NCBI GenBank assembly: GCA_943359525.1
Contig: CALRHV010000006.1
Coordinates: forward strand, 1 to 54,611
Source of the DNA: Candidatus Uhrbacteria bacterium
Lineage (GTDB): Bacteria; Patescibacteriota; Patescibacteriia; UBA9934
DNA: 54,611 nucleotides
Direction of reading: 5' to 3'
Numbering within the stretch: position 1 is the stretch's first letter; the number at the start of each line of letters is the position of its first letter. The notes under the pieces were generated by a model that was given only the letters and a program-made list of their open reading frames with translations, did no database searches and was not told the origin of the DNA. Below, piece by piece: positions 1-9,816 of this stretch. Position numbers and translations under genes: made by a program.

Positions 1-533
1 TTACGCAACGCCTGGCTCATCAATCGGGCTTGCAGTCCCATGTGCGAGTCACCCATGTCACCTTCAATTTCCGCCTTCGGTACAAGAGCCGCAACAGAGT
101 CGATCACCACCACGTCGATCGCGTTCGACCGAACGAGTGTTTCCACGATTTCTAGCGCCTGTTCTCCAGTATCCGGCTGCGAGATAAACAATTCGTCGAT
201 GTTCACGCCAACTTTTCGTGCGTAGTCTGGATCCATGGCGTGCTCGGCATCCACGAACGCCGCGATGCCGCCCTGCTTCTGGCACTCTGCAATGATGTGT
301 TGTGCGAGCGTGGTTTTTCCAGACGATTCTGGACCGTAGATTTCGACCACACGACCTCGCGGGACGCCAAGCGCGCCGAGTGCAAGATCGAGAGAAAGAC
401 ATCCCGTTGGAATCGCATCGATGTTTGTAGCTTTCTGATCACCAAGTTTCATGATTGACCCTTCCCCAAACCGCTGCTTGATCTGCCCGATGGCCGCATT
501 CGCAGCAGTCATCCTCGCGTTCTCCTTTGCCAT
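1..533 (-). CDS. recA: RecA recombinase, N-terminal part (gene runs off the left edge)
   Basis: Reverse-strand translation [32 protein letters not shown]...[16 protein letters not shown]...[14 protein letters not shown]...[35 protein letters not shown]; Walker A GPESSGKT. Not in the ORF track because truncated. Confidence 0.97.
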   Translation of the reverse strand, partial: MAKENARMTAANAAIGQIKQRFGEGSIMKLGDQKATNIDAIPTGCLSLDLALGALGVPRGRVVEIYGPESSGKTTLAQHIIAECQKQGGIAAFVDAEHAMDPDYARKVGVNIDELFISQPDTGEQALEIVETLVRSNAIDVVVIDSVAALVPKAEIEGDMGDSHMGLQARLMSQALR

Positions 534-596
534 ACACTTTTATGTAGATGATTCAGCACGTCCGCTCAAAAGCGAACACCTACCGAACAGTCTACA

Positions 597-1319
597 CTAC
601 TTCGAAACGAAGCTCACCTCAGATATCCCCATAACTTCCCCACCGTCTTTCTCGTCAAACACAACTCTGCGATATTCCGTGGCTTTTTGCGAGTAGCGAC
701 GCGTTCCTTCCACGGTGATGACGTTCAGTCCAAGCGAAAGATCCACGGTTGTCGTAAATGTCTTGTCGTCATTCACCACCACCTGGTGCCCGTTCACCAT
801 CAGCATCACGTCGTCATTCTCAACTCTACCGTGAACCGCAACAAGCGCATTGTCTGCCGCAAAACCATCAACAGGGCTTTCGATAACAATATGCGGCGGA
901 CGAAGCATGCCCCCAACCTGCCAAAGAAAATACCCAACGAACAAGGTTCCAATAGCCGCGATGGAAGAAAATTTAAGAAAGGATGCCGACGAAAATAGCC
1001 AGGATCGTTTAACACGCTGCCGAGGCAAGCGATGCGGCGCAAGCAAATCCGTTCGTCCACTTTCTTGTTCGTACAGCTCCAGGAAATACGTTTCATCGGC
1101 GCCGAGCACTCGCGCGTAGGCTCTGATAAAGTTTCGCGTATACAACGGCTCTGGAAGTTCGTCGTATCGACCACGTTCCAGTGCCTCAAGATATCGCTTT
1201 TGAATGTGCGTCGTCTCCTCGAGCATCACAAAACTGATCGCCTGCCCACGCCGAAGCGCCCGGAGCTTTTCTCCGAGCGTTTGCGGGACACGATCGAGCT
1301 TTCTCATGACGAAAACCAT
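597..1319 (-). CDS. RodZ-like HTH (HTH_25) membrane protein
   Basis: N-terminal LGEKLRALRRGQAISFVMLEETTHIQKRYLEALERGRYDELPEPLYTRNFIRAYA, TM segment, C-terminal extracytoplasmic domain. Confidence 0.8.
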   Translation of the reverse strand: MVFVMRKLDRVPQTLGEKLRALRRGQAISFVMLEETTHIQKRYLEALERGRYDELPEPLYTRNFIRAYARVLGADETYFLELYEQESGRTDLLAPHRLPRQRVKRSWLFSSASFLKFSSIAAIGTLFVGYFLWQVGGMLRPPHIVIESPVDGFAADNALVAVHGRVENDDVMLMVNGHQVVVNDDKTFTTTVDLSLGLNVITVEGTRRYSQKATEYRRVVFDEKDGGEVMGISEVSFVSK

Positions 1320-1320
1320 A

Positions 1321-3582
1321 CTAGAGCTTCACTTCTTTATCGACGTCTTCCTCATCTTCTGTGCCAATGTGTGCATTAATCGTTGGCTCGTGATGTTCCT
1401 CCTCGGCAATCTCATCGTCGGCGATTTCTTCGTCCGGAATATCTTCATCGATCTCGGAGCCTGCTGGTGGCCATTCGCTCACAAGAACCTCGCGAGGTTT
1501 TGCGCCGTCTGGCGGACCAACAATACCAAGCTTCTCCATGAGATCGACGATACGCGCAGCACGAGAATACCCCACCTTCATGCGGCGCTGAAGGAACGAT
1601 GTGGAAACTTTTCCGGCGTCGATCGCAATCTCGATGGCATCGTCGAGCAAGGTGTCTTGATCGGCAGCATCGATCGTCACTCCTCCCGATCCCGAACCAC
1701 CTTCCGTAATTTGATAGTTGTAATCTGGTTCACTTTCTTCCTTCAAAAACGCAACAACGCGCTCGATCTCCGATTCTGCGACGTATGCTCCCTGCGCACG
1801 CTTCGGTTTCGATAACTCCGGCGTACTCATCAACATGTCTCCGCGACCGAGCAATTTTTCTGCACCACCAGTATCGAGAATCGTCTTTGAATCCACTTGC
1901 GATGCAACCGCAAACGCCAAACGCGTTGGAATGTTCGCCTTAATGATACCCGTGATGACGTCAACCGATGGGCGCTGAGTTGCAAGGATTAAATGGATAC
2001 CTGCCGCACGAGCCATTTGTGCGATGCGGACAATAACCGCTTCAACATCACGCTTGTTCTGGCTCATCAAATCCGCAAGCTCGTCGATAACGATAACAAT
2101 GCGCGGCATGCGCTCTTTGCTCTTGGCGTTGTACGAATCAATGTCCTTCGCACCAAATTTTGAAAGGTGATCAAGCCTGCGTTCCATTTCGCGCACCGCC
2201 CACTTGAGTGCGTTGATCGCTTCGTCAGCCTTTACGATCGGTGGAATCAAGAGATGCGGAATCCCAGCGTACACCGAAAGCTCAACACGCTTCGGATCCA
2301 CCATGATAAATTTCAGGTCATCAGGACCGTTTTGGTAGAGCAACGAAATAATAATGTCGTTCAAACACACGGATTTTCCGGAACCCGTCGCACCAGCCAC
2401 CAACATGTGTGGCGCACGCTCCACCATCATCATCTGTGTTGCGCCAGTAATATCCTTTCCAAGCGGAACACTAAAGCTCGACTTCCGATGCTTGAACTCC
2501 TTCGATTCCAAAAGCTCTCGAAGACAAACTCGGCCAATCGTCTGATTCGGAACCTCGATTCCGACGAGCGACTTTCCCGGAATTGGTGCCTCGATACGAA
2601 TTGGATGCGCGGCAAGCGCCAACGCCAGATCGTTCTGCAACGCAACGATACGTGCAAGCTTAATTCCCGCTGGTGGTTTAAGCGCGTACTGTGTGACGGT
2701 TGGACCAACACGAACTTCCTCAACCTCAACGTCGATACCAAATTGATGGAGCGTTTTGACGATGAGTTCCGTTCCCCGTTCAAGATCGCCAGATTTTGCC
2801 TCTGAACTCTTCAGCTCAAGAAGTTCAAGCGGAATCTCGATAGTTCGTCGTTCCTTACTCGTCATGACGTGCTCCTGGTTGCCCGTAAAAATCTTTGGAG
2901 CTTTCCTTTTTGTCTCTTCACCATCTTCTTCATCGGTAACCTCTTCATCATCGGACTCCGATTCCACCTCCTGCTCTTCCTCGAGCTTCTTTCGCTCATC
3001 AAACGGAAGATCGTCCTCTTCCTCGTCTTCTTCATCGACCGCCTTACGTTTTACTCCACCAAACAACGTCATCGGAACGTCCAAAATCGACTTCAACGAT
3101 GCATTAAAGAGCAACACGCAAGAAACGGAGAGTAACGCGAGTGCAACGATGAACGCGGCGAACGAGCCCATCGCTCCAACAAGGAACTGCGAAACGAGCA
3201 AACCAACAACGCCACCAGCATTTTTTAGTGCCTCGCCTTTTGTGACGCCATGGGCAAAAAGCATGTTCAGCATGCCGTTGAGTGAAATCAAGAGGAGGAG
3301 GAACGATCCCGCACCACGGAACGTAATCAATTGCTTATCGCGAAGCACCACGTCCGCAGCAACCAAAAAGAAAATCACCGGAACAATGACACGAGCAAAA
3401 CCAAGAAGCGACGCAAGGCTGCCATCGATCCATGCGCCAACGTTGCCAGCAAACCCAAAAAAACTTAACGCGAGCACCGCGCCAAGCGCCGCAAGCACAA
3501 TAGCCATCACACTTTGCCGAACATCGTCGCCCATGAGGGGCTCGTCAATTTCCACCGCAGATTTTTTGTGCTTTTTTGCCAT
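1321..3582 (-). CDS. ftsK: FtsK/SpoIIIE-type DNA translocase
   Basis: GATGSGKSVCLNDIIISLL, DPKRVELSVYAGIPHLL, VIDELADLM, HLILATQRPSVDVITGIIKANIPTR, C-terminal gamma wHTH; N-terminal TM segments and acidic linker. Start chosen at MAKKHKKSAVEIDEP. Confidence 0.95.
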   Translation of the reverse strand: MAKKHKKSAVEIDEPLMGDDVRQSVMAIVLAALGAVLALSFFGFAGNVGAWIDGSLASLLGFARVIVPVIFFLVAADVVLRDKQLITFRGAGSFLLLLISLNGMLNMLFAHGVTKGEALKNAGGVVGLLVSQFLVGAMGSFAAFIVALALLSVSCVLLFNASLKSILDVPMTLFGGVKRKAVDEEDEEEDDLPFDERKKLEEEQEVESESDDEEVTDEEDGEETKRKAPKIFTGNQEHVMTSKERRTIEIPLELLELKSSEAKSGDLERGTELIVKTLHQFGIDVEVEEVRVGPTVTQYALKPPAGIKLARIVALQNDLALALAAHPIRIEAPIPGKSLVGIEVPNQTIGRVCLRELLESKEFKHRKSSFSVPLGKDITGATQMMMVERAPHMLVAGATGSGKSVCLNDIIISLLYQNGPDDLKFIMVDPKRVELSVYAGIPHLLIPPIVKADEAINALKWAVREMERRLDHLSKFGAKDIDSYNAKSKERMPRIVIVIDELADLMSQNKRDVEAVIVRIAQMARAAGIHLILATQRPSVDVITGIIKANIPTRLAFAVASQVDSKTILDTGGAEKLLGRGDMLMSTPELSKPKRAQGAYVAESEIERVVAFLKEESEPDYNYQITEGGSGSGGVTIDAADQDTLLDDAIEIAIDAGKVSTSFLQRRMKVGYSRAARIVDLMEKLGIVGPPDGAKPREVLVSEWPPAGSEIDEDIPDEEIADDEIAEEEHHEPTINAHIGTEDEEDVDKEVKL

Positions 3583-3682
3583 AGCGAAACAGAATGCGGT
3601 TGCAATAGCTCTATTGTACATCAACTCCGTTTCTTTGACTTTTTCCCGTTTTACGCGTTTAATAAGGCACCGGAGGTTCTTC

Positions 3683-4189
3683 ATGGTTCTCACCGCTTCT
3701 CTTCCCTCGGCGTTCGAAGCAGCGCAATTGTTCGCCCGCAACCAGTCCGCGCACGAATTCGCTGGCTGGTCGTCCTTCCTCATCTCGGCACCTCGCCCGA
3801 TCATCCACGGAATCTGGCGGCTTATGTCGCCCGGCATTCAGGTGATGCTCCTGGAAGCGTTCCCCTGCGATGGCAATCCGCCACTGATGCCACTCGTTCG
3901 TCCCATGGGCATTAAACTTCTCAAGGGCAAGTGCGAAACCGGAATCGTCATCACACAGGCACCCGTCTACGGCATGGACTCGGTCATCTCGGCCGGAGAG
4001 ACATCTCTGCTGAAGATCCCCGGAACACACTATCGCATCAACCCGATCGAAGATTCCTGCATCTTCCTCGTCGTGCGATTGCCGCCATTCCCGGAGGCGA
4101 TCGCCTCAAGGCCTCGCCGGATCGAGCAACTCGACCCCAGGAATCTGTCCTTCTTCAAGGGAGTGGCTCAACGGCTCCTCGCAGACTGA
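3683..4189 (+). CDS. Hypothetical protein, 168 aa
   Basis: ATG preceded by ggagg SD; in-frame end of ORF 2756..4189; upstream part is antisense to ftsK. Confidence 0.6.
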   Translation: MVLTASLPSAFEAAQLFARNQSAHEFAGWSSFLISAPRPIIHGIWRLMSPGIQVMLLEAFPCDGNPPLMPLVRPMGIKLLKGKCETGIVITQAPVYGMDSVISAGETSLLKIPGTHYRINPIEDSCIFLVVRLPPFPEAIASRPRRIEQLDPRNLSFFKGVAQRLLAD

Positions 4190-4307
4190 TTTTGATCAAC
4201 GCTCACCGCCACGCCAACGCCGCACGCTCAGCGCCTCACTTCCGAAGCCCGATGCACGATCGGGCGACGAGAATGGGGCGCTGCTGCTTTTCTGCTAGGA
4301 TACACCT

Positions 4308-4949
4308 ATGACCAAAGCGATTCTCATTCACGGATACGCTGTCGGCCTCGAAGCCTCCGTATTTCGCAAACCATTCGGCGAACACGCCGGCTTCATCGCG
4401 TTGGATGCCGAAGTACAATCTGGAACCGCGAAAAGTTTTCGATGGTGTAAAAATACTTCTCTCACGATCGGTGCGTGCGTAAATCCTTTGCAATACTTTC
4501 AGCTCTATCGCGACGAAGAACTTCTCACCGAGTCATCGATTACACAGTTTGCGCTTCGCGAGTTCATCGATCACGCAGATGCGACAACAATCATCTGTCA
4601 TTCACTCGGCTGCAGACTCATGATCGGCGCTATGAACGCACACGGCATTCCGGAATCGATCACGAAGATTATTTTTCTCCAAGGCGACGTGCAATCGAGC
4701 GCAACGATTACGAATCCTGCGATTCGAGATCGGATAACCGACGGAACACTCGTCATCGAAAACTATTTCTGCCCGTGGGATCAGAGCCTTCTCTCATCGG
4801 CGATGCTGCATCGTACGAATCGGATCGGATTAATGGGATGGAACGAGATCGGAGTGACGAATGTGTTTTATCCGCTGCTCAAACCGATGAATCTGCACAC
4901 AAGTCTGTTGAGAGATCGGGAGTTTCTTTGCGGGCTCATTAGCGAATAA
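4308..4949 (+). CDS. Alpha/beta-hydrolase-like protein
   Basis: LIHGYAVG and nucleophile-elbow-like CHSLGCRLM motifs. Confidence 0.55.
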   Translation: MTKAILIHGYAVGLEASVFRKPFGEHAGFIALDAEVQSGTAKSFRWCKNTSLTIGACVNPLQYFQLYRDEELLTESSITQFALREFIDHADATTIICHSLGCRLMIGAMNAHGIPESITKIIFLQGDVQSSATITNPAIRDRITDGTLVIENYFCPWDQSLLSSAMLHRTNRIGLMGWNEIGVTNVFYPLLKPMNLHTSLLRDREFLCGLISE

Positions 4950-4953
4950 CAAG

Positions 4954-4985
4954 TCCCCCAACACCGGAAGATGAAGGGGGATTTG
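4954..4985. terminator. Intrinsic-terminator-like hairpin
   Basis: TCCCCC-N16-GGGGGA between convergent genes. Confidence 0.45.
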
Positions 4986-5002
4986 CGCTGTTCGGAACTT
5001 CG

Positions 5003-5569
5003 CTACTTCGCTACCCGTTCCACGTAATCCCCTGTTTCCGTGTTCACGAGAACGTTGTCGCCTTCTTTTACGAAGATTGGCACACGGATCGTCATGCCGT
5101 TGTCCACGGTGGCGTCTTTGAGGACATTTCCGCTGGCGGTGTCGCCCTTTGTTGCGGGTTCAGTTTGCGTAATGGTGTATTGGATCTTCAATGGAAGTTC
5201 GATAGAGATCGCTTTCTCTCCGTGCATGATAACGTTGACGTCCAGACCTTCTTTCAAAAAACGGATGTCGTCGCCAACCATCTCGTTGCTTAACATCACC
5301 TGGTCGAATGTCTGGCCGTCCATGCAGGTGATGGAGTCGGCATCGCTGTAAATAAACTGCATTTTGCGGTTGTTCACCTGTTCAAAGGTGAGGGTTTCTG
5401 CACTCTTGAAGTTATTTTCGATAACTTTTCCCGTTGCAAGCGACTTAATGCGCGTGCGAACGAAAGAGCTTCCCTTTCCTGGCGATACGCGCTGGAAGCT
5501 GTTGACGACCCAAAGATCGCCGTTGAGATTGATCACTGTGCCTTTCTTGATGTCATTTGGTGATGCCAT
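5003..5569 (-). CDS. efp: Translation elongation factor P
   Basis: KKGTVINLNGDLWVVNSFQRVSPGKGSSFVRTRIKSLATGKVIENNFKS; EF-P fold; Lys in PGKG loop. Confidence 0.95.
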   Translation of the reverse strand: MASPNDIKKGTVINLNGDLWVVNSFQRVSPGKGSSFVRTRIKSLATGKVIENNFKSAETLTFEQVNNRKMQFIYSDADSITCMDGQTFDQVMLSNEMVGDDIRFLKEGLDVNVIMHGEKAISIELPLKIQYTITQTEPATKGDTASGNVLKDATVDNGMTIRVPIFVKEGDNVLVNTETGDYVERVAK

Positions 5570-5577
5570 AAAACCTA

Positions 5578-5617
5578 GATTGCCGCGTCGGATTACCTCC
5601 TCGCAATGACGGAGGAA
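5578..5617. repeat. Intergenic short repeat of the GATTGC...CTCGCAATGA type
   Basis: agattgccgcgtcggattacctcctcgcaatgacgg; resembles a widespread bacterial intergenic repeat (knowledge); only one copy seen here. Confidence 0.35.
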
Positions 5618-5631
5618 ACGGGGCTCGATGA

Positions 5632-6603
5632 TTAATATCTGAGCGATGGTGGGAAAAGGTGAACGCTGTCGATGTCATTCGCTCCGGCCAAAAGCATGAT
5701 CAAGCGATCGACGCCCAGTGCATTGCCGCACGTGGGAGAACGCAAGGATGGTAACGCGGCGAGCAAGCCTTCGTCAATTGGGAATACTTCTTTTTTCGCC
5801 ACCCTTCGCTCTTCAGCTTCTAATCCGAATCTTCGTCGCTGTTCTTCTGCATCAGTAAGTTCTGTAAATCCATTACACATCTCGAGCTCCCCAACAAACG
5901 CTTCAAATCGTTCCGCGTAGCGTCCATCGTCGCTTGTTTTTGATAACGACGCGCACGGAACAGGATATTCGCAGAGCATGAATCGACCATGGGTAACGAT
6001 TGTTGGCCAGACAATCGCCTGGAATAATCGATCGATGATTTCATGGACCGGCTCATCAGTTACCGGGTTGGCGACCTCGAACTTCTTGCACGAATCGATG
6101 AGACGTTCGCGATCGTCGTCATGCGGAACAAATCCGAAAATCTTTTCGAACTCGTCGACGTAACTCACACGAACCCATTCATCCGATCGTCCGAGAACCG
6201 CGTTCATCAACTCCCCCGTCTCTGTCATCAAGTCTCGATAATCCTTTCCCTGGTGATACCACTCCAACATCGTAAACTCGATGCTCCAGCGTTGGCCGGG
6301 CATTTCACGATCACGGAATACGGGAGCAAGAGTGAAAATCTTTTCCATTCCCCCGCCGAGAAGCTTCTTCATACTGTACTCAGGGCTCGTGATCAGACCC
6401 ATTCTCGTGGAGTGCGCATTTGGGCCATCGGTGTGCACATCAACCGCAAGTGGCGAGAGATTCGGCTCCATCCCCGGCGACTTCACCACGATTGGTGTAA
6501 CAACCTCGATGTATCCGCGTGAACGAAAAAACTCCCGAATACGATCGGCGGCCGTGTTCCAAAGCTGCGCACGAAGTTCGAGGTCTGATTTTGATAATGG
6601 CAT
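5632..6603 (-). CDS. epmA: EpmA-like EF-P lysine ligase (class II LysRS paralogue)
   Basis: AADRIREFFRSRGYIEVVTPIVVKSPGMEPNLSPL, TSPEYSMKKLLGGGMEKIFTLAPVFRDREMPGQRWSIEFTMLEWY, CGNALGVDRLIMLLAGA; lacks OB domain; adjacent to efp. Start at MPLSKSDLELR. Confidence 0.85.
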   Translation of the reverse strand: MPLSKSDLELRAQLWNTAADRIREFFRSRGYIEVVTPIVVKSPGMEPNLSPLAVDVHTDGPNAHSTRMGLITSPEYSMKKLLGGGMEKIFTLAPVFRDREMPGQRWSIEFTMLEWYHQGKDYRDLMTETGELMNAVLGRSDEWVRVSYVDEFEKIFGFVPHDDDRERLIDSCKKFEVANPVTDEPVHEIIDRLFQAIVWPTIVTHGRFMLCEYPVPCASLSKTSDDGRYAERFEAFVGELEMCNGFTELTDAEEQRRRFGLEAEERRVAKKEVFPIDEGLLAALPSLRSPTCGNALGVDRLIMLLAGANDIDSVHLFPPSLRY

Positions 6604-6608
6604 AGAGG

Positions 6609-6640
6609 AATGGATCCCCGCCTGCGCGGGGATGACTGAA
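6609..6640. repeat. REP/MITE-like palindromic repeat (the 'VIPAQAGIH' repeat)
   Basis: tggATCCCCGCctGCGCGGGGATgactg palindrome; spurious translation SVIPAQAGIHS is a known signature of this repeat class. Confidence 0.5.
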
Positions 6641-6682
6641 TCAAACAAAAGAATGGCTCATCGCCACTCTCTTGCTGAACTA

Positions 6683-6913
6683 TTACACGATTACGAATGG
6701 GAGAAGAGCGACGATACGAGCACGCTTGATCTCGTTGGACACTTCGCGCTGGTGCTTTGCACACACGCCGCTACGCTTGCTTGCAACGATCTTTCCAAAA
6801 GAGGAAAGGAAACGCTTCAAGATTTCCGTGTTTTTATAATCGATCACGGTGTCGCGATTCACACAGAAGTAACAGTACCGTTCTGCCTTATTGTTTGCGG
6901 TTGGATTTGCCAT
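6683..6913 (-). CDS. rpsR: 30S ribosomal protein S18
   Basis: CYFCVNRDTVIDYKNTEILKRFLSSFGKIVASKRSGVCAKHQREVSNEIKRARIVALLPF. Confidence 0.95.
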   Translation of the reverse strand: MANPTANNKAERYCYFCVNRDTVIDYKNTEILKRFLSSFGKIVASKRSGVCAKHQREVSNEIKRARIVALLPFVIV

Positions 6914-6919
6914 AGTGGT

Positions 6920-7378
6920 TTAAAATGGAATGTCTTCGAGTTTGATTTCGTCGTCTGGATTTGCGGCTGGCTCGTCGGCCATTGCAACAGCCCCCACGCT
7001 CATTGAAACAGCACCGGATGTTGCACCGCCTGCTATCGGACTGCCACCGCGATCCAACATAATCATGTTTTCAGCGACGACTTCCGTGCGATAACGCTTT
7101 ACTCCGTCTTGTCCGTCCCAATCTCGCGTTTGCATGCGACCATCGATGTAGACTTTTTTGCCTTTCACCAAGTACTGACCGCAGATCTCTCCCAATTTTC
7201 CCCATGCAACGATGTTGTGATAGTCCGGTTGATCTTTCTTTTGCCCACTCGCATCGGTATAGACGCGGTTGGTAGCAATGGAGAAGGAACACACAGACTG
7301 CCCAGTCGTCGTTTTGCGCAATTCAGGATCGCGCGTGAGGTTGCCAATGAGCATGGCCTTATTGAGCGAGTTTGCCAT
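6920..7378 (-). CDS. ssb: Single-stranded DNA-binding protein
   Basis: MANSLNKAMLIGNLTRDPELRKTTTGQSVCSFSIATNR...; acidic tip DDEIKLEDIPF. Confidence 0.96.
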   Translation of the reverse strand: MANSLNKAMLIGNLTRDPELRKTTTGQSVCSFSIATNRVYTDASGQKKDQPDYHNIVAWGKLGEICGQYLVKGKKVYIDGRMQTRDWDGQDGVKRYRTEVVAENMIMLDRGGSPIAGGATSGAVSMSVGAVAMADEPAANPDDEIKLEDIPF

Positions 7379-7398
7379 AGAGCGAAATCAACGAGACT

Positions 7399-7890
7399 TT
7401 AGATATTCTTGAGGATATCAGAATCGAGGATTTGGTCGAGCTTGTCGTTGAGCTCAGCGGTGGTGAGCTTTGCTTTTTCAGCGACGGCTACTTCTGCTGG
7501 ACGCTCGGAACGTGTGCGAGGAGCATCTTCACGCTCACCAGCACGGCGACCTTCTGCGTTCAATGGTGGCTGGTACGACGTCATCTTGAACACGGTTGCT
7601 GGAATGCCTTCTGGACGAACGATGATGATGTGGCGGAGCACGTCTTCAGACAATCGGAGATCCTGATCGATCTTTGCAACCTTTTCCTGCAGCGCTTCCA
7701 CGTAGGTAAGGATGTAGGTTCCAAAACGCACTTTGTCGATTGGGTACGCCAACTTAATTTTGCCCAAGTTAGTCGTTTTCTTCACTTCTGCGCCTGCTGC
7801 GGTGAACATTGCTTCGATACCGGTCACCACACCTTCGATCTCAGAATCTGAGAACTTTGGCGGAATAATGGACATGATCTCGTAGATCAT
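7399..7890 (-). CDS. rpsF: 30S ribosomal protein S6
   Basis: MIYEIMSIIPPKFSDSEIEGVVTGIEAMFTAAGAEVKKTTNLGKIKLAYPIDKVRFGTYILTYVEA; rpsF-ssb-rpsR order. Confidence 0.9.
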   Translation of the reverse strand: MIYEIMSIIPPKFSDSEIEGVVTGIEAMFTAAGAEVKKTTNLGKIKLAYPIDKVRFGTYILTYVEALQEKVAKIDQDLRLSEDVLRHIIIVRPEGIPATVFKMTSYQPPLNAEGRRAGEREDAPRTRSERPAEVAVAEKAKLTTAELNDKLDQILDSDILKNI

Positions 7891-8088
7891 AGAGTTTGCT
7901 CGGCCCCGCCGTTCGCGAGCGGCGGGGCGGCCACTAAGGGCCATGGACAAGAATAAGTGCTGGGACTGTAGCCGAGCGAACCCTTTACGTCAAGGTAAAA
8001 AACTGCTAACGTCAGCCCTTCGCTGCGTTCGCCCTTTACGGCTGATGCGCGGCGAATCCAAGAACTCTTTCACATCATGGAGGCCCCA

Positions 8089-9807
8089 ATGGCCGACACC
8101 GAAATCTACACCCCGATGTACACACCCGGCGCTATGCTCGAGAACGGCAAATACCGCCTCGAACGTATGCTCGGCCAAGGAACATACGCAGAGGTCTGGC
8201 TGGCAACCGACACCGCCGACGGCAGTCACGTCGCGATCAAGATCAAAAAGTGGCAGCTCACCGCCGCCATCACCCTTGGTCGTTTCGAGGACGAGAAGAC
8301 GATCGCCATGAAACTCGGTAAGTGCCCGTACATCGTCGCCTCTCGCGGATTTCTCCGCTGGAACGACGGTGCGCGCGAGATGCTCGCCATCGTCTACGAG
8401 TATATCGAGGGCGGCGAAACTCTTCGGGACCGCATCTTCACGCACCTCGCTTCCGAATACGAGGCACTACGCGTAACGAGTGATGTACTCCGGGGCCTTA
8501 TCTTGGCTCATTCCAAGGGGATCATTCATCGGGATCTGAAACCGGAGAACGTACTCCTCAGTCCGGAAACCGATCCTCCGACTGCAATGATTGGCGACTT
8601 CGGCATCGCTGCCGTGTCCAATCACGGTGGCGACCGTCGCACTCGGAGCAAGACCCAGTTCGGCACCCCGCAGTTCACCGCGCCAGAACAATGGTTCGAT
8701 GTTCGGCTCGCCACGCCGCGCTCTGACCTTTTCTCTCTCGGCGTCATGCTCGCAGAGATGCTCGGAGTTCCGTCGCTCGTCACCGACCAAGACAATGTCG
8801 AGGTTATGACGGACGAAGAACAGCGTGGTCCGTGGCTTGCCCGGATCACAAATCCACGGATCCGTGCCGTCGTACAAATGGCGACGGAGAACGATTTCGT
8901 GAACTGGAAGGTGGTGGAACGGCGGTTCTCGTCGGCGAACATCATGCTCGTAGCCGTGGAAGCGGCGATGGCGGAAATCGAAAGGGAACGCAAAGCGGCA
9001 GGGCTCGAAAGCGAGCCGCCGTGGACGTTACGGCAGCAGAGAGAATCTCCAAAAACGGAGGCCCTGCCGCTGGGCGCGACCGCGATTCCCGATGAGTCGG
9101 GAATCGTTCTCGATCAGACTCCGAATCCCGACCCGGCTCCTCGGTACGGCACAATCATCGACCGCAGCCAGGTTATTCCCACCGAGGACGAACCCATTCC
9201 AGAACCGCCCTCGCGGCGGGGATGGATCGGAGTCTTGGCTGGAGTCGTCGGGCTACTGGTGGTTGTGAGTGTGGCAATGGCGTTCTGGCCTAAAGAGAAA
9301 CCTGAAGTACCGGAGGCGCCAATACACGTGGCGCCAAAGGAAGAACCAAAACCTGTGCTCTCGATCGTGACACCGATCCTCAAGGTCGAAAATACTCCGG
9401 TGGTGACTGTGGAGGTAAAGCCGAAGGTCCCACCGAAGCCGGCCGCGAAACCGATCGTCGCAAAGCCAAAACCCGAGAAACCGAAGCTGGAAACGGCCAA
9501 GGTCACGACTGCGTCGGCAACGGTTACATCGTTCCCGAAGCAGGCAAAAGTCGGCGACAGGATCGAGATCGTGGCGAAAGTCATGATTCCCGAAGGGGCG
9601 ACGGTGAAGTCGGTGAAGCTCTACTACAAGGGCGACGCCGGTGCATACCAAAACCTCACGCTGACGCTCGAAGGAACCATGGCCAAGGCAACGCTCCCGA
9701 TCAATGTCGGGTTCGGAGCCAAAGTGGAGTACTACGTCGATGTTCGGATCGAGGGCGACACGGTGCCGCACAAGAGCTCGATCGTCACGACCACGATCGA
9801 TCAGTAA
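8089..9807 (+). CDS. Membrane Ser/Thr protein kinase with extracytoplasmic C-terminal domain
   Basis: GQGTYAEVWLA, VAIKIKKW, HRDLKPENVLL, IGDFGIA, GTPQFTAPEQW; TM GWIGVLAGVVGLLVVVSVAMAFW; Pro/Lys-rich linker. Alternative in-frame ATG at 8077. Confidence 0.92.
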   Translation: MADTEIYTPMYTPGAMLENGKYRLERMLGQGTYAEVWLATDTADGSHVAIKIKKWQLTAAITLGRFEDEKTIAMKLGKCPYIVASRGFLRWNDGAREMLAIVYEYIEGGETLRDRIFTHLASEYEALRVTSDVLRGLILAHSKGIIHRDLKPENVLLSPETDPPTAMIGDFGIAAVSNHGGDRRTRSKTQFGTPQFTAPEQWFDVRLATPRSDLFSLGVMLAEMLGVPSLVTDQDNVEVMTDEEQRGPWLARITNPRIRAVVQMATENDFVNWKVVERRFSSANIMLVAVEAAMAEIERERKAAGLESEPPWTLRQQRESPKTEALPLGATAIPDESGIVLDQTPNPDPAPRYGTIIDRSQVIPTEDEPIPEPPSRRGWIGVLAGVVGLLVVVSVAMAFWPKEKPEVPEAPIHVAPKEEPKPVLSIVTPILKVENTPVVTVEVKPKVPPKPAAKPIVAKPKPEKPKLETAKVTTASATVTSFPKQAKVGDRIEIVAKVMIPEGATVKSVKLYYKGDAGAYQNLTLTLEGTMAKATLPINVGFGAKVEYYVDVRIEGDTVPHKSSIVTTTIDQ

Positions 9808-9816
9808 CGCAGGACG

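Noticed and set aside
2756-4189. 477-aa plus-strand ORF
   Set aside because: First ~310 codons are antisense to the well-supported ftsK; only the part from ATG 3683 with an SD is accepted.
5632-6648. Upstream start of the EpmA-like ORF (MFDSVIPAQAGIHSSM...)
   Set aside because: The extension is translation of the palindromic repeat; genuine start is MPLSKSDLELR at 6603.
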